Assembly: GCA_013824685.1 (NCBI GenBank)
Contig: PNOG01000010.1
Coordinates: 1-64,000, forward strand
DNA from: Coprothermobacter sp.
GTDB lineage: Bacteria > Caldisericota > Caldisericia > Cryosericales > Cryosericaceae
Direction: 5' to 3'
DNA: 64,000 nucleotides
The notes below the pieces were generated by a model. It was not told the origin of the DNA and searched no databases. It worked only from the letters and a program-made list of their open reading frames with translations. The position numbers and the translations under genes were made by a program. Positions 17,457 through 26,671 of the stretch are shown one piece after another. Positions within the stretch are counted from its first letter, which is position 1. Every line of letters starts with the position of its first letter.

Positions 17457-18474
17457 CGGGATTCTTGGCGTCCTGGCGGCGTTCGCCATTGGAGCGCTTG
17501 TGCTGGCGCTTCAGGGGTTCAATCCGTTTGCGACCTATGGTGCACTGCTCCAGTACTCGTTGTTCAGTGGGTCGGGATTCACTGCCACCTGGACGCGAGC
17601 CGTACCTCTTGTTCTGACCGGGCTCTCGGCTTCGATCGCGTTTGCCTCTGGGCCCGTGAACCTTGGACAGCCGGGTCAGCTCGTCATGGGGGCCCTGGGG
17701 GCAACACTGGTCGGATTATTCGTCCATCTGCCCTCGGCATTCCTTATTCCACTCTGCATTCTGGCATCTCTTCTGGGTGGGGCGTTGTGGTCGGGTCTTG
17801 CAGCACTGCTCAAACGTGCTTTTGCCATGGATGAGTTTATTGTCACCCTCATGCTCAACTTCATCGCGGACTACTTCGCGCTGTGGGTCATTACGTACCC
17901 ACTGTTTGACCCGTCTGCTTCGAGTCCCATGACCAGGCCGATCAATACCGCGGCGTGGCTGCCGGATCTGGGAGGCCTGAGCACGAGCGTCCTGTTCATG
18001 GTTCTTGCAGCAGTTGTCTGCTGGCTGGTCATGAGCAGGGGCCGCAGTGGCTACGAATGGCGCATGACCGGGCAGAACTCTCTGTTTGCACGGATCGGGG
18101 GATGCAAGGTAGATGCCAACTATGTTCGCGTCATGCTGGTCACCGGGGCTCTCGCTGGACTTGCGGGGGGGCTGATGATCATGGGTGGGCCCCATCGTTT
18201 TGTGAAGGGGCTGGGTGCGAACTATGCGTGGGATGGCATCATGATTGCAGTCGTAGCCAACAATGGCATTTCGGGGACGTTCCTCTATGGGTTGCTGTTC
18301 AGCGCGCTGCAGCAGGGCGCCATAGGCATGGAACTCGTCACTGCCGTACCCTCGGAGTTCATTGACGTGCTACAGGCAGTCATTGTGCTGGTCGTCGTCG
18401 CGGGGAGGGTTTCACTGAACCTGGTGTTCGACCGGCTGGCGACCAGGCGAAAACTAAGGGAGAGTCGCGAGTGA
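17437..18474 (+). CDS. Nucleoside ABC transporter permease 1
   Basis: A 345-residue inner-membrane permease of the BPD_transp_2 type (YufP/NupP-like). It has many hydrophobic helices and the cytoplasmic coupling loop [23 protein letters not shown] before a glycine-rich segment [17 protein letters not shown] 17437 lies inside the end of the ATPase gene behind GGAAAGGAAG. It pairs with the next gene as the heterodimeric channel. Confidence 0.9.
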   Translation: MRKQALSGILGVLAAFAIGALVLALQGFNPFATYGALLQYSLFSGSGFTATWTRAVPLVLTGLSASIAFASGPVNLGQPGQLVMGALGATLVGLFVHLPSAFLIPLCILASLLGGALWSGLAALLKRAFAMDEFIVTLMLNFIADYFALWVITYPLFDPSASSPMTRPINTAAWLPDLGGLSTSVLFMVLAAVVCWLVMSRGRSGYEWRMTGQNSLFARIGGCKVDANYVRVMLVTGALAGLAGGLMIMGGPHRFVKGLGANYAWDGIMIAVVANNGISGTFLYGLLFSALQQGAIGMELVTAVPSEFIDVLQAVIVLVVVAGRVSLNLVFDRLATRRKLRESRE

Positions 18475-19361
18475 ACGTCCTGTTCGGACTTGTCTCGGCC
18501 ATGCTCGTCGGAGCCACCCCGATCCTTCTTGCAGCCATCGGCGGGACGTTCACCTTCTATGCCGGTATCTTCAACATTGCCATGGAAGGAATGATGCTGG
18601 TTGGCGCGTTCTGCGCGGTTCTCGGGTCGTTCTTCCTGCACAGCTGGGTCCTGGGCATTCTATGCGCGGTAGCCGGGGCGCTGGTCATGGCCGGCATCTT
18701 CATTGTGTTTGCCGTGAGACTCCATACGGATGAGTTCTTGACAGGCATAGCGCTGAACCTGTTTGCGGTGGGTCTGACGACATTCTTGCTGCGCGACATC
18801 TTTCACGTCAAGGGAGCCTTCACCGATGCCGGGATCCGCGCGATTCCTGCCGTAAGACTGCCGCTGATTGACGGCATCCCCTTTCTGGGCAGGCTGCTCA
18901 GCGGGTACAACCTCATTATCTATGTGGCAGTTCTGGTGACTGTGCTGTCTGCGTTCGTCATCTTCCGGACTCGTTTCGGACTGCGGCTCCGTGGCGCAGG
19001 CTACAACGCTGCATGCCTCAATTCGAGTGGCGTCCAGGCATCGACGATACGTGTCTGGTCGCTCATCGTGTGTGCCGTATGCTGCGGTCTGGCAGGCGCG
19101 TATCTCTCGCTCGGGTCAGTGCGGCTGTTTTCCGAAAACATGTCGGCAGGGCGCGGCTGGATCTCGCTGGCGGCCGTCATTCTGGTCAGCGGGAACCCCT
19201 GGGGCATTGGCGTCATCTCTCTGCTGTTTGGGTTCTTCGACGGCCTGACGGTTTTCCTGCAGGGCGGTCGGATTCCTACCCAGTTCACGGCCATGATCCC
19301 CTACGTCGCGACACTCGTTTCCCTGTATCTGTATTCCGTCCGCAAGAGGAGGCAGGCATGA
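18471..19361 (+). CDS. Nucleoside ABC transporter permease 2
   Basis: A 296-residue permease of the same family (YufQ/NupQ-like). N-terminal [20 protein letters not shown] is the family signature. The coupling loop is [23 protein letters not shown], and [12 protein letters not shown] follows. The start is GTG overlapping the previous stop (GTGA), and its own stop overlaps the next start (ATGA). With 15906-17456 and 17437-18474 it completes the importer. Confidence 0.9.
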   Translation: MNVLFGLVSAMLVGATPILLAAIGGTFTFYAGIFNIAMEGMMLVGAFCAVLGSFFLHSWVLGILCAVAGALVMAGIFIVFAVRLHTDEFLTGIALNLFAVGLTTFLLRDIFHVKGAFTDAGIRAIPAVRLPLIDGIPFLGRLLSGYNLIIYVAVLVTVLSAFVIFRTRFGLRLRGAGYNAACLNSSGVQASTIRVWSLIVCAVCCGLAGAYLSLGSVRLFSENMSAGRGWISLAAVILVSGNPWGIGVISLLFGFFDGLTVFLQGGRIPTQFTAMIPYVATLVSLYLYSVRKRRQA

Positions 19362-20737
19362 GAATCAAGGCATGGCAAGCGGAACGTGACATACGGCGTT
19401 CTGCCGTTCCGCTGGATCGGCGCCTGCATCCAAGCAGCTGGTGTGAGCAGACCGCTGCCGAGAAAGGGCAGGATGAGGTGATGCTCATGTTGTGGGAGAG
19501 TTCTGTGCCGGGATCAGGCGCTCCGGAATGCCTCTATCGCGAGGCAGCCCAGTCGATGGAGAATCGGGGCTTCGACGAGAGTGTGGCGGTATCGCTTATC
19601 CCAGAAGGCTTGCACCTGGCACGCAGTGGAGATGCTCCTGCGCTTCGGGTACTCACGGCTCACTACCTTGACGCACTGTTTGCCGCGCCGCAGGATCCCT
19701 TGTGCTCTTACCTCGGGTTCGAGCACCCTGCCCCGTGGGATGATGTCCTCTCTCGTCTGCCGGCGGCTCACACGCCACAGGAGGAGCAGCCGGATGGCGT
19801 CGAGGAGAAAACGTTGGCAGGATGGGTCGGCCAGCTTGCGGGTGGTGCATTTGGAACTGCTATCGAGGGATACACAGGCCAACGCATCTCAGAGGTCTAT
19901 GGCGACGTTCGTTCCTACGTGACAGATCCTGAGACGATGAATGACGACGTTGTCTACGAGCTGACGCTCCTTGACGCCTTCGAGTTACATGGACGCGGCC
20001 TCACGTCGCAGGACATTGCCGAGGAGTGGCTGCGGCAGGTACCCTTCGGCTGGTCGGCAGAGTGGGTTGCTCTCCAGAACTTGCGTGCCGGTCTCATGCC
20101 GCCCGAGTCGGGTAACTACCGCAACCCATATTCGGACTGGATTGGTGTTCAGATGCGCGGGATGATTTGCGGGATGCTGGCGCCCGGGCGTCCATTGGAG
20201 GCGGTAAGGCTTGCCCATCTCGACGGGGTCGTGTCCCACGCGGCAAACGGCGTGTATGGGGGCATGTATGCGGCAGCGCTCACGGCCCTCGCCTATGTCC
20301 GCGACGATCCGCGTGTCGTTGCGGTCGAAGCGGCGGGATATGTTCCTCGGGGGAGTGAATACGCCTTCGTTTTGCACGAGTGTCTGGACATGGTCACGCG
20401 GGAATCAGATGTCTCTTCAGTGCTTGCGTGGGCTGAACAGCGGTTTGAGCAGTACAACTGGATCCATGCCTACCCGAACATGGCGGCGGACGTCATATCA
20501 CTCTGGTATGGTGAACGGGACATCACGGAATCATTTGCCCTGCTGGCCCGCGGCGGGCTCGACATTGACTGCAATGCCGGTCTTGTCGGAACGGTCCTGG
20601 GTGCGATGAGTGGAGTCCCCGCCGCATGGGCGGACCCCATCGGCGATCTGCTCGAAACATATGTTCCAGGCAAGGAACGACTTTCGATCCACGCCCTGGC
20701 GGAGCGAACGGCGCGGCTGGCTCGTGGCATGCTGTAG
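19358..20737 (+). CDS. ADP-ribosylglycohydrolase-like protein
   Basis: A 459-residue protein whose second half fits the ADP-ribosylglycohydrolase (DraG/ARH) fold, which hydrolyses N- or O-glycosidic bonds of ADP-ribose. Visible: [20 protein letters not shown] (family G..GDALG region), [17 protein letters not shown] (metal Asp pair), [24 protein letters not shown], and [21 protein letters not shown], the second metal site. The first 150 residues are not recognised. ATG 19358 follows AAGAGGAGG and overlaps the permease stop. In this operon it may act on imported ADP-ribose-like or nucleoside substrates as a glycohydrolase; that is inference. Confidence 0.75.
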   Translation: MRIKAWQAERDIRRSAVPLDRRLHPSSWCEQTAAEKGQDEVMLMLWESSVPGSGAPECLYREAAQSMENRGFDESVAVSLIPEGLHLARSGDAPALRVLTAHYLDALFAAPQDPLCSYLGFEHPAPWDDVLSRLPAAHTPQEEQPDGVEEKTLAGWVGQLAGGAFGTAIEGYTGQRISEVYGDVRSYVTDPETMNDDVVYELTLLDAFELHGRGLTSQDIAEEWLRQVPFGWSAEWVALQNLRAGLMPPESGNYRNPYSDWIGVQMRGMICGMLAPGRPLEAVRLAHLDGVVSHAANGVYGGMYAAALTALAYVRDDPRVVAVEAAGYVPRGSEYAFVLHECLDMVTRESDVSSVLAWAEQRFEQYNWIHAYPNMAADVISLWYGERDITESFALLARGGLDIDCNAGLVGTVLGAMSGVPAAWADPIGDLLETYVPGKERLSIHALAERTARLARGML

Positions 20738-20758
20738 TATCCCAGGGAGGTAGATTCC

Positions 20759-21487
20759 ATGGCACAGTTTCATATGAGGTTCGAAGCTGAGGATCTTGCT
20801 CAGCATGTCATGCTGGTTGGCAATCCCCAGCGAGCCGAGCAGGTGTCGAAGCTGCTCCAGGGTGCTCGTTTGGTCAATGAGTACCGGTATTTGCTTGTGT
20901 TCACAGGGACGTATGAGGGTGAACGGCTGTCGGTTGCCACGACGGGCATGGGGGCTCCATCGACAGCGATCGTCGTGGAGGAACTGTGCAACCTTGGCGC
21001 ACGCGTGCTGCTCAGGGTGGGTTCGGCCGGCGGAGTCGCGTCGGACGTCGACGCCGGCGACATTGTCGTTGCCACAGGGAGTATCCGCGACGATGGAACG
21101 TCTCCCCAGTACCTCCCACTGTCATTCCCGGCAGTGCCGGATGCCGACCTCCTTCGCGTCACCATGGAAGCAGCCCGGGATATCGTTCCGATGGCGAAGC
21201 ATGGAGTCGTCATCAGCAGTGACGCATTCTACCGCAATTACGACAAAGACAAGATGAGCCTGATGATGCAGTCGGGGGTCAAGGCGATCGAAATGGAAAG
21301 CGGGTGCCTCTTCATCGTCGGTCAGTTCCGTGGCGTCCGCACGTCTGCGCTCTTTGCTGTTGACGGTAGTGTCACGAAAGACGCAATCAAGCCGAAGAGT
21401 GCCGAGGGCCTGTTCAAGACGGCCGAGGAGCAGAGCATTCGCATCGGTCTCTCTACGCTGGTCAGGGCATCGAAAGCGGGATTGTAG
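20759..21487 (+). CDS. Nucleoside phosphorylase (uridine/purine type)
   Basis: Cytoplasmic phosphorylase of the PNP/UDP family, which splits nucleosides to base and (deoxy)ribose 1-phosphate. The protein has 242 residues. Seen: VGNPQRAEQV (phosphate loop), TGMGAPSTAIVVEEL, LRVGSAGGV, KAIEMESGCLFIVGQF (nucleoside-binding Met-Glu-Ser) and SALFAVDGSV (catalytic Asp region). The start follows GGGAGGTAGATTCC. As last gene of the nucleoside operon it would feed pentose phosphate to metabolism. Uridine phosphorylase is the best guess; hexameric purine phosphorylase remains possible. Confidence 0.88.
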   Translation: MAQFHMRFEAEDLAQHVMLVGNPQRAEQVSKLLQGARLVNEYRYLLVFTGTYEGERLSVATTGMGAPSTAIVVEELCNLGARVLLRVGSAGGVASDVDAGDIVVATGSIRDDGTSPQYLPLSFPAVPDADLLRVTMEAARDIVPMAKHGVVISSDAFYRNYDKDKMSLMMQSGVKAIEMESGCLFIVGQFRGVRTSALFAVDGSVTKDAIKPKSAEGLFKTAEEQSIRIGLSTLVRASKAGL

Positions 21488-21516
21488 GCGTCTGACATTT
21501 GGTCGAGAACAAACGC

Positions 21517-21537
21517 CCCGGACACCATATCCCCGGG
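21517..21537 (+). terminator. Weak hairpin after the nucleoside operon
   Basis: CCCGG and CCGGG arms around an 11-nt loop lie 30 bp after the phosphorylase stop and are followed by ACATTTACTC. The stem is short. The rest of the 278-bp convergent gap (21488-21765) shows nothing recognisable. Confidence 0.25.
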
Positions 21538-21765
21538 ACATTTACTCTGAGTCGTTGTGCTCAACCATGAATCGACTACCAGCGAGCGTAGTGGTCCTCG
21601 GCCGCCCCCACGAAGTCCGTGATTGCTATCGAATCTGAACCTTCAGGCATCATAGTACCACTGCACAGGTTGAAGCCAACAGTCTGACCCTGCGTTGTCC
21701 GGCCTGAAGCTGTTGCCCTCTTCCATGGCGTCGTCCCGATGCCTCTTCCGGCAATGAGACTTCGG

Positions 21766-24252
21766 CTATTGCATCCAGGAACGGATTTGTTTCTCTACGT
21801 TGGCCAGTCGGTCGTGTTCACGTTCGTCGGTCGTATAGCTGGAATAGATGTGCAGGACCGGTCGGTCCTTGTCAGGCAGCACGAGGGTATACCCGTCTTC
21901 CTCGCGTTCCTTGACCCCTTCAACGAACTCCGCTGTGTCACGATGGAGCTCGCTCATGCGGCGCATGATCGTTCCCTTCGACTCCCACGGGCATGGCAAT
22001 TCGATGTGAGTGGGATCCCGGACCGGTGTCTCCTGCTTCAGCGTGACGAGGTCTTCCCCTGTCTTGGCAAGCGTCTCAAGGAGAAAACCGATGGACAGCA
22101 TACCGTCATAGAAGGGGAGAGCGCGGGAGAAGATGAAGCCTCCCAGGATGTCCGCGCCGGCGTCGGTGTTTGTCGCCTCGCGGATGATGTTGCGTGGCAG
22201 AGTCGAGCACCAGTGCACATCGACACCCTGGTCCCTGACGTACCGTTCCAGCTCGATCGATGCCGTAATGGGAAGGGTTACCGAGTTCAGGACCCCGGAC
22301 CGATGCACGGAGCCAATTATGAGTGCTGTGGTACGAGTATCTGAAAGGATCTCACCACTCCGGTCCACGATGAAGACTTTCTCGCCGGAGGCGTCCAGGA
22401 TCACGCCGAACGATGTTCCAAGCGACTTGACCATGGAAGACAGCTTTCGCTTGGCGTCTCGGAAATCGGACGCCGTCCTCACTGCCCTGCGCCCGTCAGC
22501 GTAGGCGTTCAGTGAAATGATCTCGAGGCCGAACTCTCCTGCAATGGCAGGAAAGAGCTGGACGGGAGTGCCATACGAGTAGTCGACGACGAACCGGATG
22601 CCAGACGACTGGATGGCGGCTACATCCAGAGAGCTCAGGAAGTAGTCACGATATGACTCTACCACACGAGGCGGAATATCGATGGTCCCCACCTCTTCGA
22701 CGTCGGCGCGGGCAAATTCTTCCCGGAAGAAAAGACGCTCGATGGCTCCTTCCTGCGTGGTGGAAAGATCGAACCCTGATCGGTCATAGAATCGTATCGT
22801 CGTGAGCCGGCGGTCGAAGGGTGAGCGCAGGACGTGAACGCCACCACTTCCCGCGAACGACTTGACGGCGAATCGTGCCAGGGGCACTGGGGCTGCCTGA
22901 AGGTCCATGACGCGTACGCCGGCGCTCATGAGGCCCCCGATGACCGAACGTTTGAGCATGCGTGAAGACTGGTGGTCGTCGCGCGCAGTGAAAACGACCG
23001 AACCCTTGCCAAGGAACGTGCCATAGGCGCAGCCCAGTTTGGCACACATCTCCGGAGTGACTTCGACGTTGTTGACGCCGACGATGCCATAGGATCCAAA
23101 CAGAGCTCTTGACCAAGCCTTGCCCCAGACGACGTTGCTCGTGACCGTGGAACCTGGTTCGACCGTCTTGCCCGGCCAGATCTGGACCTGGGACTTGAGG
23201 ACTGATCCTTGTCCAATAATGCAATCGTCAGCCACAGTGTTGTCGCCCTCGAGAAGGACATCCTTGCCGACATGGACGTTCTTGCCCACGATCGAGTTGA
23301 AGATATGGGCTCCTGACTCTACGACGACGCCGTCCCACAGGACTGAGTTGTCGATGTCCGCTCCACTCTGCACAACGGCGTGGTCGCCGATGAAGGAGCT
23401 GCGCACGTGTGCTTCGCCGACAGTTGTGTCCTTGCCGATGAGGACCGACCCATCGAATCCCTTGAAGCTCGAAATCTTGCTTCCTTCGCCGACCCAGACA
23501 TCACTGCCGATGCGGCCGATACGTTCGCCTTGGGGTTCAAGGTCGACCTTTCCTTTCAGCACGTCTCCGTGCGCGTGTTTGTACTCGCGGATGTTGCCGA
23601 CATCGCGCCAGTAGCCAGGAGCGATGTACCCGAACAGCGGCTGATTGTGCGCCAGCAGGGTGGGGAACAGGTTCTTGGAGAAGTCGGCCTCCTTGTCCTC
23701 AGGAATGTCATTCCACACGGAAGGCTCCAGGACATAGATCCCGGTGTTCACAGTGTCAGAGAACACCTCTCCCCAAGATGGTTTCTCGAGGAAACGTACA
23801 ATACGCCCTTCGGGGTCAGTGATAACAATGCCATACTCCAGAGGGTTCTCCACTCGCGACAACGTGATTGTCGCAGCTGCCTTGTGTTCGCGATGATACT
23901 GAACTGCCTTCGTGAGGTCGATGTCAGTGACGATGTCGGCGGCAATGACCAGGAACGTCTCCTGCAGGCTGGCTCGCGCGAGCCCAACGGCTCCGGCGGT
24001 CCCCAGGTCCTCTTGACTGGTGACATAGTCGATCTTTACACCGAAATCGCTGCCATCACCGAAGTAGCTGCGTATGGCATCGGGCTGGTGATACAGGATG
24101 ACAACGAGGTCATCGAACCCGTGCTTCTTGAGCAGTCGTATGATGTGCAGCATCATGGGGCGGTTGGCGAATGGAACCATCGGTTTTGGAAGATTGATGG
24201 TCAATGGGCGTAAGCGGGTACCAAAACCTCCTGCCAGGATGACTGCTTTCAT
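21766..24252 (-). CDS. Sugar nucleotidyltransferase (mannose-1-phosphate guanylyltransferase type) with degenerate phosphomutase domain
   Basis: An 828-residue fusion. Residues 1-230 are a nucleotidyltransferase with KAVILAGGFGTRLRPLT and LPKPMVPFANRP, then AADIVTD (metal Asp) and VNTGIYVLEP. Residues about 250-375 are left-handed beta-helix hexapeptide repeats. Residues about 380-820 follow the phosphohexomutase fold, but the phosphoserine loop TASHNP is replaced by VLRSPFDRR and the metal loop DGDADR by DASGEK, so mutase activity is unlikely. Such proteins are usually annotated mannose-1-phosphate guanylyltransferase/phosphoglucomutase; with glgA next to it, a glucose-1-phosphate role is also possible. 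It is the last gene of the glucan operon and overlaps glgA by 4 bp. Confidence 0.85.
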   Translation of the reverse strand: MKAVILAGGFGTRLRPLTINLPKPMVPFANRPMMLHIIRLLKKHGFDDLVVILYHQPDAIRSYFGDGSDFGVKIDYVTSQEDLGTAGAVGLARASLQETFLVIAADIVTDIDLTKAVQYHREHKAAATITLSRVENPLEYGIVITDPEGRIVRFLEKPSWGEVFSDTVNTGIYVLEPSVWNDIPEDKEADFSKNLFPTLLAHNQPLFGYIAPGYWRDVGNIREYKHAHGDVLKGKVDLEPQGERIGRIGSDVWVGEGSKISSFKGFDGSVLIGKDTTVGEAHVRSSFIGDHAVVQSGADIDNSVLWDGVVVESGAHIFNSIVGKNVHVGKDVLLEGDNTVADDCIIGQGSVLKSQVQIWPGKTVEPGSTVTSNVVWGKAWSRALFGSYGIVGVNNVEVTPEMCAKLGCAYGTFLGKGSVVFTARDDHQSSRMLKRSVIGGLMSAGVRVMDLQAAPVPLARFAVKSFAGSGGVHVLRSPFDRRLTTIRFYDRSGFDLSTTQEGAIERLFFREEFARADVEEVGTIDIPPRVVESYRDYFLSSLDVAAIQSSGIRFVVDYSYGTPVQLFPAIAGEFGLEIISLNAYADGRRAVRTASDFRDAKRKLSSMVKSLGTSFGVILDASGEKVFIVDRSGEILSDTRTTALIIGSVHRSGVLNSVTLPITASIELERYVRDQGVDVHWCSTLPRNIIREATNTDAGADILGGFIFSRALPFYDGMLSIGFLLETLAKTGEDLVTLKQETPVRDPTHIELPCPWESKGTIMRRMSELHRDTAEFVEGVKEREEDGYTLVLPDKDRPVLHIYSSYTTDEREHDRLANVEKQIRSWMQ

Positions 24253-25667
24253 GAGGGCACCTCCATGGAATGGTACAGTGCGAGATAGTCGCGCGCGCTA
24301 GCCTGCCATGAGAAGTCGCAGGCCATGCCAATGGCCTGGATACGTCGGAATGTGTCGCGATCGGCGTACAGCCGTACGGCGCGCCTCACTGCGTCAAGGA
24401 ACTCGGATGGCGTCGCATCGTCGAAGCTGATGCCGTTCCCGGTCCCTGTCTTGGGATGGACATCCTGAACGGTGTCCTTCAAGCCGCCCGTTCGCCGTAC
24501 GACAGGGACACTGCCATAGCGGAGCGCAATCATCTGCGACAGGCCGCACGGCTCGAACCTCGAGGGCATGAGGAAGAAATCCGATCCGGCATACATGCGG
24601 TGTGCCAGACCTTCGTCGAACCTCTGGTTCAGCACGAAACGTCCGGGATAAGCGGCAGCCTTCGCCGTCAGAGCTGTCTCGATTTCTGTGTCGCCCGTGC
24701 CAAGGATCATCAGGTTCATGGGAAGCGACATCATGTGGTCGAATGTGCCCAGCATGAGATCGACTCCCTTCTGAGCAACCAGTCGTGACACCATGACGAA
24801 CAAGGGACGGTCGGGCTCTGTCGCGAGTCCAGTTTCCTGCAACAGACTCTCCTTGTCCTGCAGCTTTCCAGCAAGCGATGAGGGGCTGTACATATGCGGT
24901 AGTGCTCCATCCGCGGACGGATCCCAGTAGGAACAGTCGATACCATTGAGAATGCCACTCAGGTGCTCACGCCGCGTGGCGAGAATGCCGTGAAGCCCGA
25001 AACCGTACTCATCGGTCTGGATTTCGCGGGCATACGTCGGAGAGACGGTATTGATTTCGTCGGCCCAGACGATGCCCCCTTTGAGGTAATTCACCTTGCC
25101 GTAGAACTCGAGGCTATGGACGCTGAAGACTGAACTCGGCAGTCCGATATCAGGCAGGATCTCGGGGGAGAAGAGCCCCTGGTAGGCGATGTTGTGGATC
25201 GTCAGCAGCGTCTTCTCCCGGCGCTCCGGATAGAGGATGTGCAGATAGACGGGCAGCAGCGCGGCTTGCCAGTCGTGCACGTGGATGACGTCAGCGCCGC
25301 CAAGTGCGATGATGGTCTCGAGTGCTGCACGCGCAAAGAAGGCGAACCGCAGCCAGTTGTCTGGATAGTCACCCTCGCGCGTATTGTAGAGGCCATCACG
25401 TTCGAAGAACTCGTTCTGAGCGATGAAGTACGTCTGCTGGTGGCGGAGGACCGTGTAGGGCAGGGCCCTGCCGCCCATCGTCAATGTGCCAGTCATGACC
25501 TGCTCCAGTGGCAGGTGTTTTGCCATGATGGTGCGATAGAACGGCAGAATCAGGAACGTGTCCGCCCCGAGGACATGCAGAGCTGCAGGAAGGCTGCCCG
25601 TGACGTCTCCGAGACCGCCCGTCTTGGCATAGGGAAGTGCTTCCGAGGCTACAAAGAAGACTTTCAC
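24249..25667 (-). CDS. glgA: Glycogen synthase
   Basis: GT5 family enzyme that extends alpha-1,4-glucan from ADP-glucose (or UDP-glucose) in the cytoplasm. The protein has 472 residues. The N-terminal KTGGLGDVTGSLPAAL binds the nucleotide sugar. The C-terminal part has FFLMPSRFEPCGLSQMIAL and GSVPVVRRTGGLKDTV. HVHDWQAALLPVYL and the ILNGIDCSYWDPS region are also standard. It overlaps genes on both sides by 4 bp. Neighbouring GH57 branching enzyme and glucanotransferase complete a glycogen-like set. Confidence 0.95.
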   Translation of the reverse strand: MKVFFVASEALPYAKTGGLGDVTGSLPAALHVLGADTFLILPFYRTIMAKHLPLEQVMTGTLTMGGRALPYTVLRHQQTYFIAQNEFFERDGLYNTREGDYPDNWLRFAFFARAALETIIALGGADVIHVHDWQAALLPVYLHILYPERREKTLLTIHNIAYQGLFSPEILPDIGLPSSVFSVHSLEFYGKVNYLKGGIVWADEINTVSPTYAREIQTDEYGFGLHGILATRREHLSGILNGIDCSYWDPSADGALPHMYSPSSLAGKLQDKESLLQETGLATEPDRPLFVMVSRLVAQKGVDLMLGTFDHMMSLPMNLMILGTGDTEIETALTAKAAAYPGRFVLNQRFDEGLAHRMYAGSDFFLMPSRFEPCGLSQMIALRYGSVPVVRRTGGLKDTVQDVHPKTGTGNGISFDDATPSEFLDAVRRAVRLYADRDTFRRIQAIGMACDFSWQASARDYLALYHSMEVPS

Positions 25668-26671
25668 AGCTGTACCTCACGCAGGAACTGCGCAGTCTCC
25701 TCTGGTATCGTCGGGTTGATGTAGAACCCGGTCCCCCTCTCGAATCCAGCAGTGTGCGTGACGCGAGGCATGATTTCAAAATGCCAGTGGTAATGGGGAA
25801 GACTCTCCGTGTTGAGAGGTGCCATGTGGAGGACCAGGTTGAAGGGCGGGTCGTCAAGTGCTCCGCGCAGCCGCTGCAGGGTACATTTCAGAAGACCCGC
25901 GAGTTCCAGAACGTCGTTCCGGGTTGTCCGCGCATAGTCGCTTTCGTGCTGCTTGGGCAAGATCCACGTCTCAAAAGGGAAGCGCTGGGCAAATGGTACG
26001 ACACTGATGAACCGTTCACTGTCCTCGATGACACGCTTGCGGTCGGAAAGCTCTTGCTGAATGAGGTCACAGAAAACGCATCGGTCTTTGTACTCATAGT
26101 ATTGCAGAGCGCCAGTCAGTTCTTCCTGGACACTCAAGGGCACGATGGGGAGGGCAATGATCTGGGAGTGGGGGTGCTGCAGAGACGCACCAGCCCGCGC
26201 GCCCTTATTCTTGAACACCATGGCATACTTGAACCGCTTGTCGCGGGCGAGGTCGATGATGCGGTCGTGCCAGGCCCACAGCACTTCTTTGATCTGTATC
26301 TCAGGCATCAGTGCCATTTCCTCGTCATGGTTGGGAGTCTCGATGACGATCTCATGCGCGCCGATGCCGTTCATCATGTCGTACATGCCCTCACCGCGTT
26401 TGTCCATCGTACCTTCGATTTTCAGCGCCGGGAACTTGTTGGGGACGACGCGCACCCACCATCCCGGCTCATTGGGCCTGGAGTCGGCCCTGCGGTATGA
26501 GAGGATCTCCGGCGGCGTACTTGCCTCGTTCCCAGGTTCGAATGGACACTTGGACAGATCGGCAAGACGGTCCTCCTTGTCTGTCTTGAAGTTGCCTGGG
26601 CGCAGTGCGCGTTCTGTGGCAATGATGACCCACCGTCCAATGATCGGGTCTTTGCGCAGCTCGGGCATCAC
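25664..26671 (-). CDS. galT: Galactose-1-phosphate uridylyltransferase-like protein (copy 1)
   Basis: HIT-superfamily nucleotidyltransferase of the GalT family, 335 residues. The catalytic histidine motif is in ASLQHPHSQIIALP. The metal site is partly changed: the first pair reads KCPFEPGNE, with Glu where classical GalT has the second Cys, while RCVFCDLI keeps a CxxC. YHWHFEIMPR near the C terminus is conserved. It shares an operon with glgA and GH57 genes rather than with galK, which suggests it acts in glucan metabolism, perhaps as a sugar-1-phosphate nucleotidylyltransferase or ADP-sugar phosphorylase. A second GalT is at 36976-37965. Confidence 0.85.
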   Translation of the reverse strand: MMPELRKDPIIGRWVIIATERALRPGNFKTDKEDRLADLSKCPFEPGNEASTPPEILSYRRADSRPNEPGWWVRVVPNKFPALKIEGTMDKRGEGMYDMMNGIGAHEIVIETPNHDEEMALMPEIQIKEVLWAWHDRIIDLARDKRFKYAMVFKNKGARAGASLQHPHSQIIALPIVPLSVQEELTGALQYYEYKDRCVFCDLIQQELSDRKRVIEDSERFISVVPFAQRFPFETWILPKQHESDYARTTRNDVLELAGLLKCTLQRLRGALDDPPFNLVLHMAPLNTESLPHYHWHFEIMPRVTHTAGFERGTGFYINPTIPEETAQFLREVQL

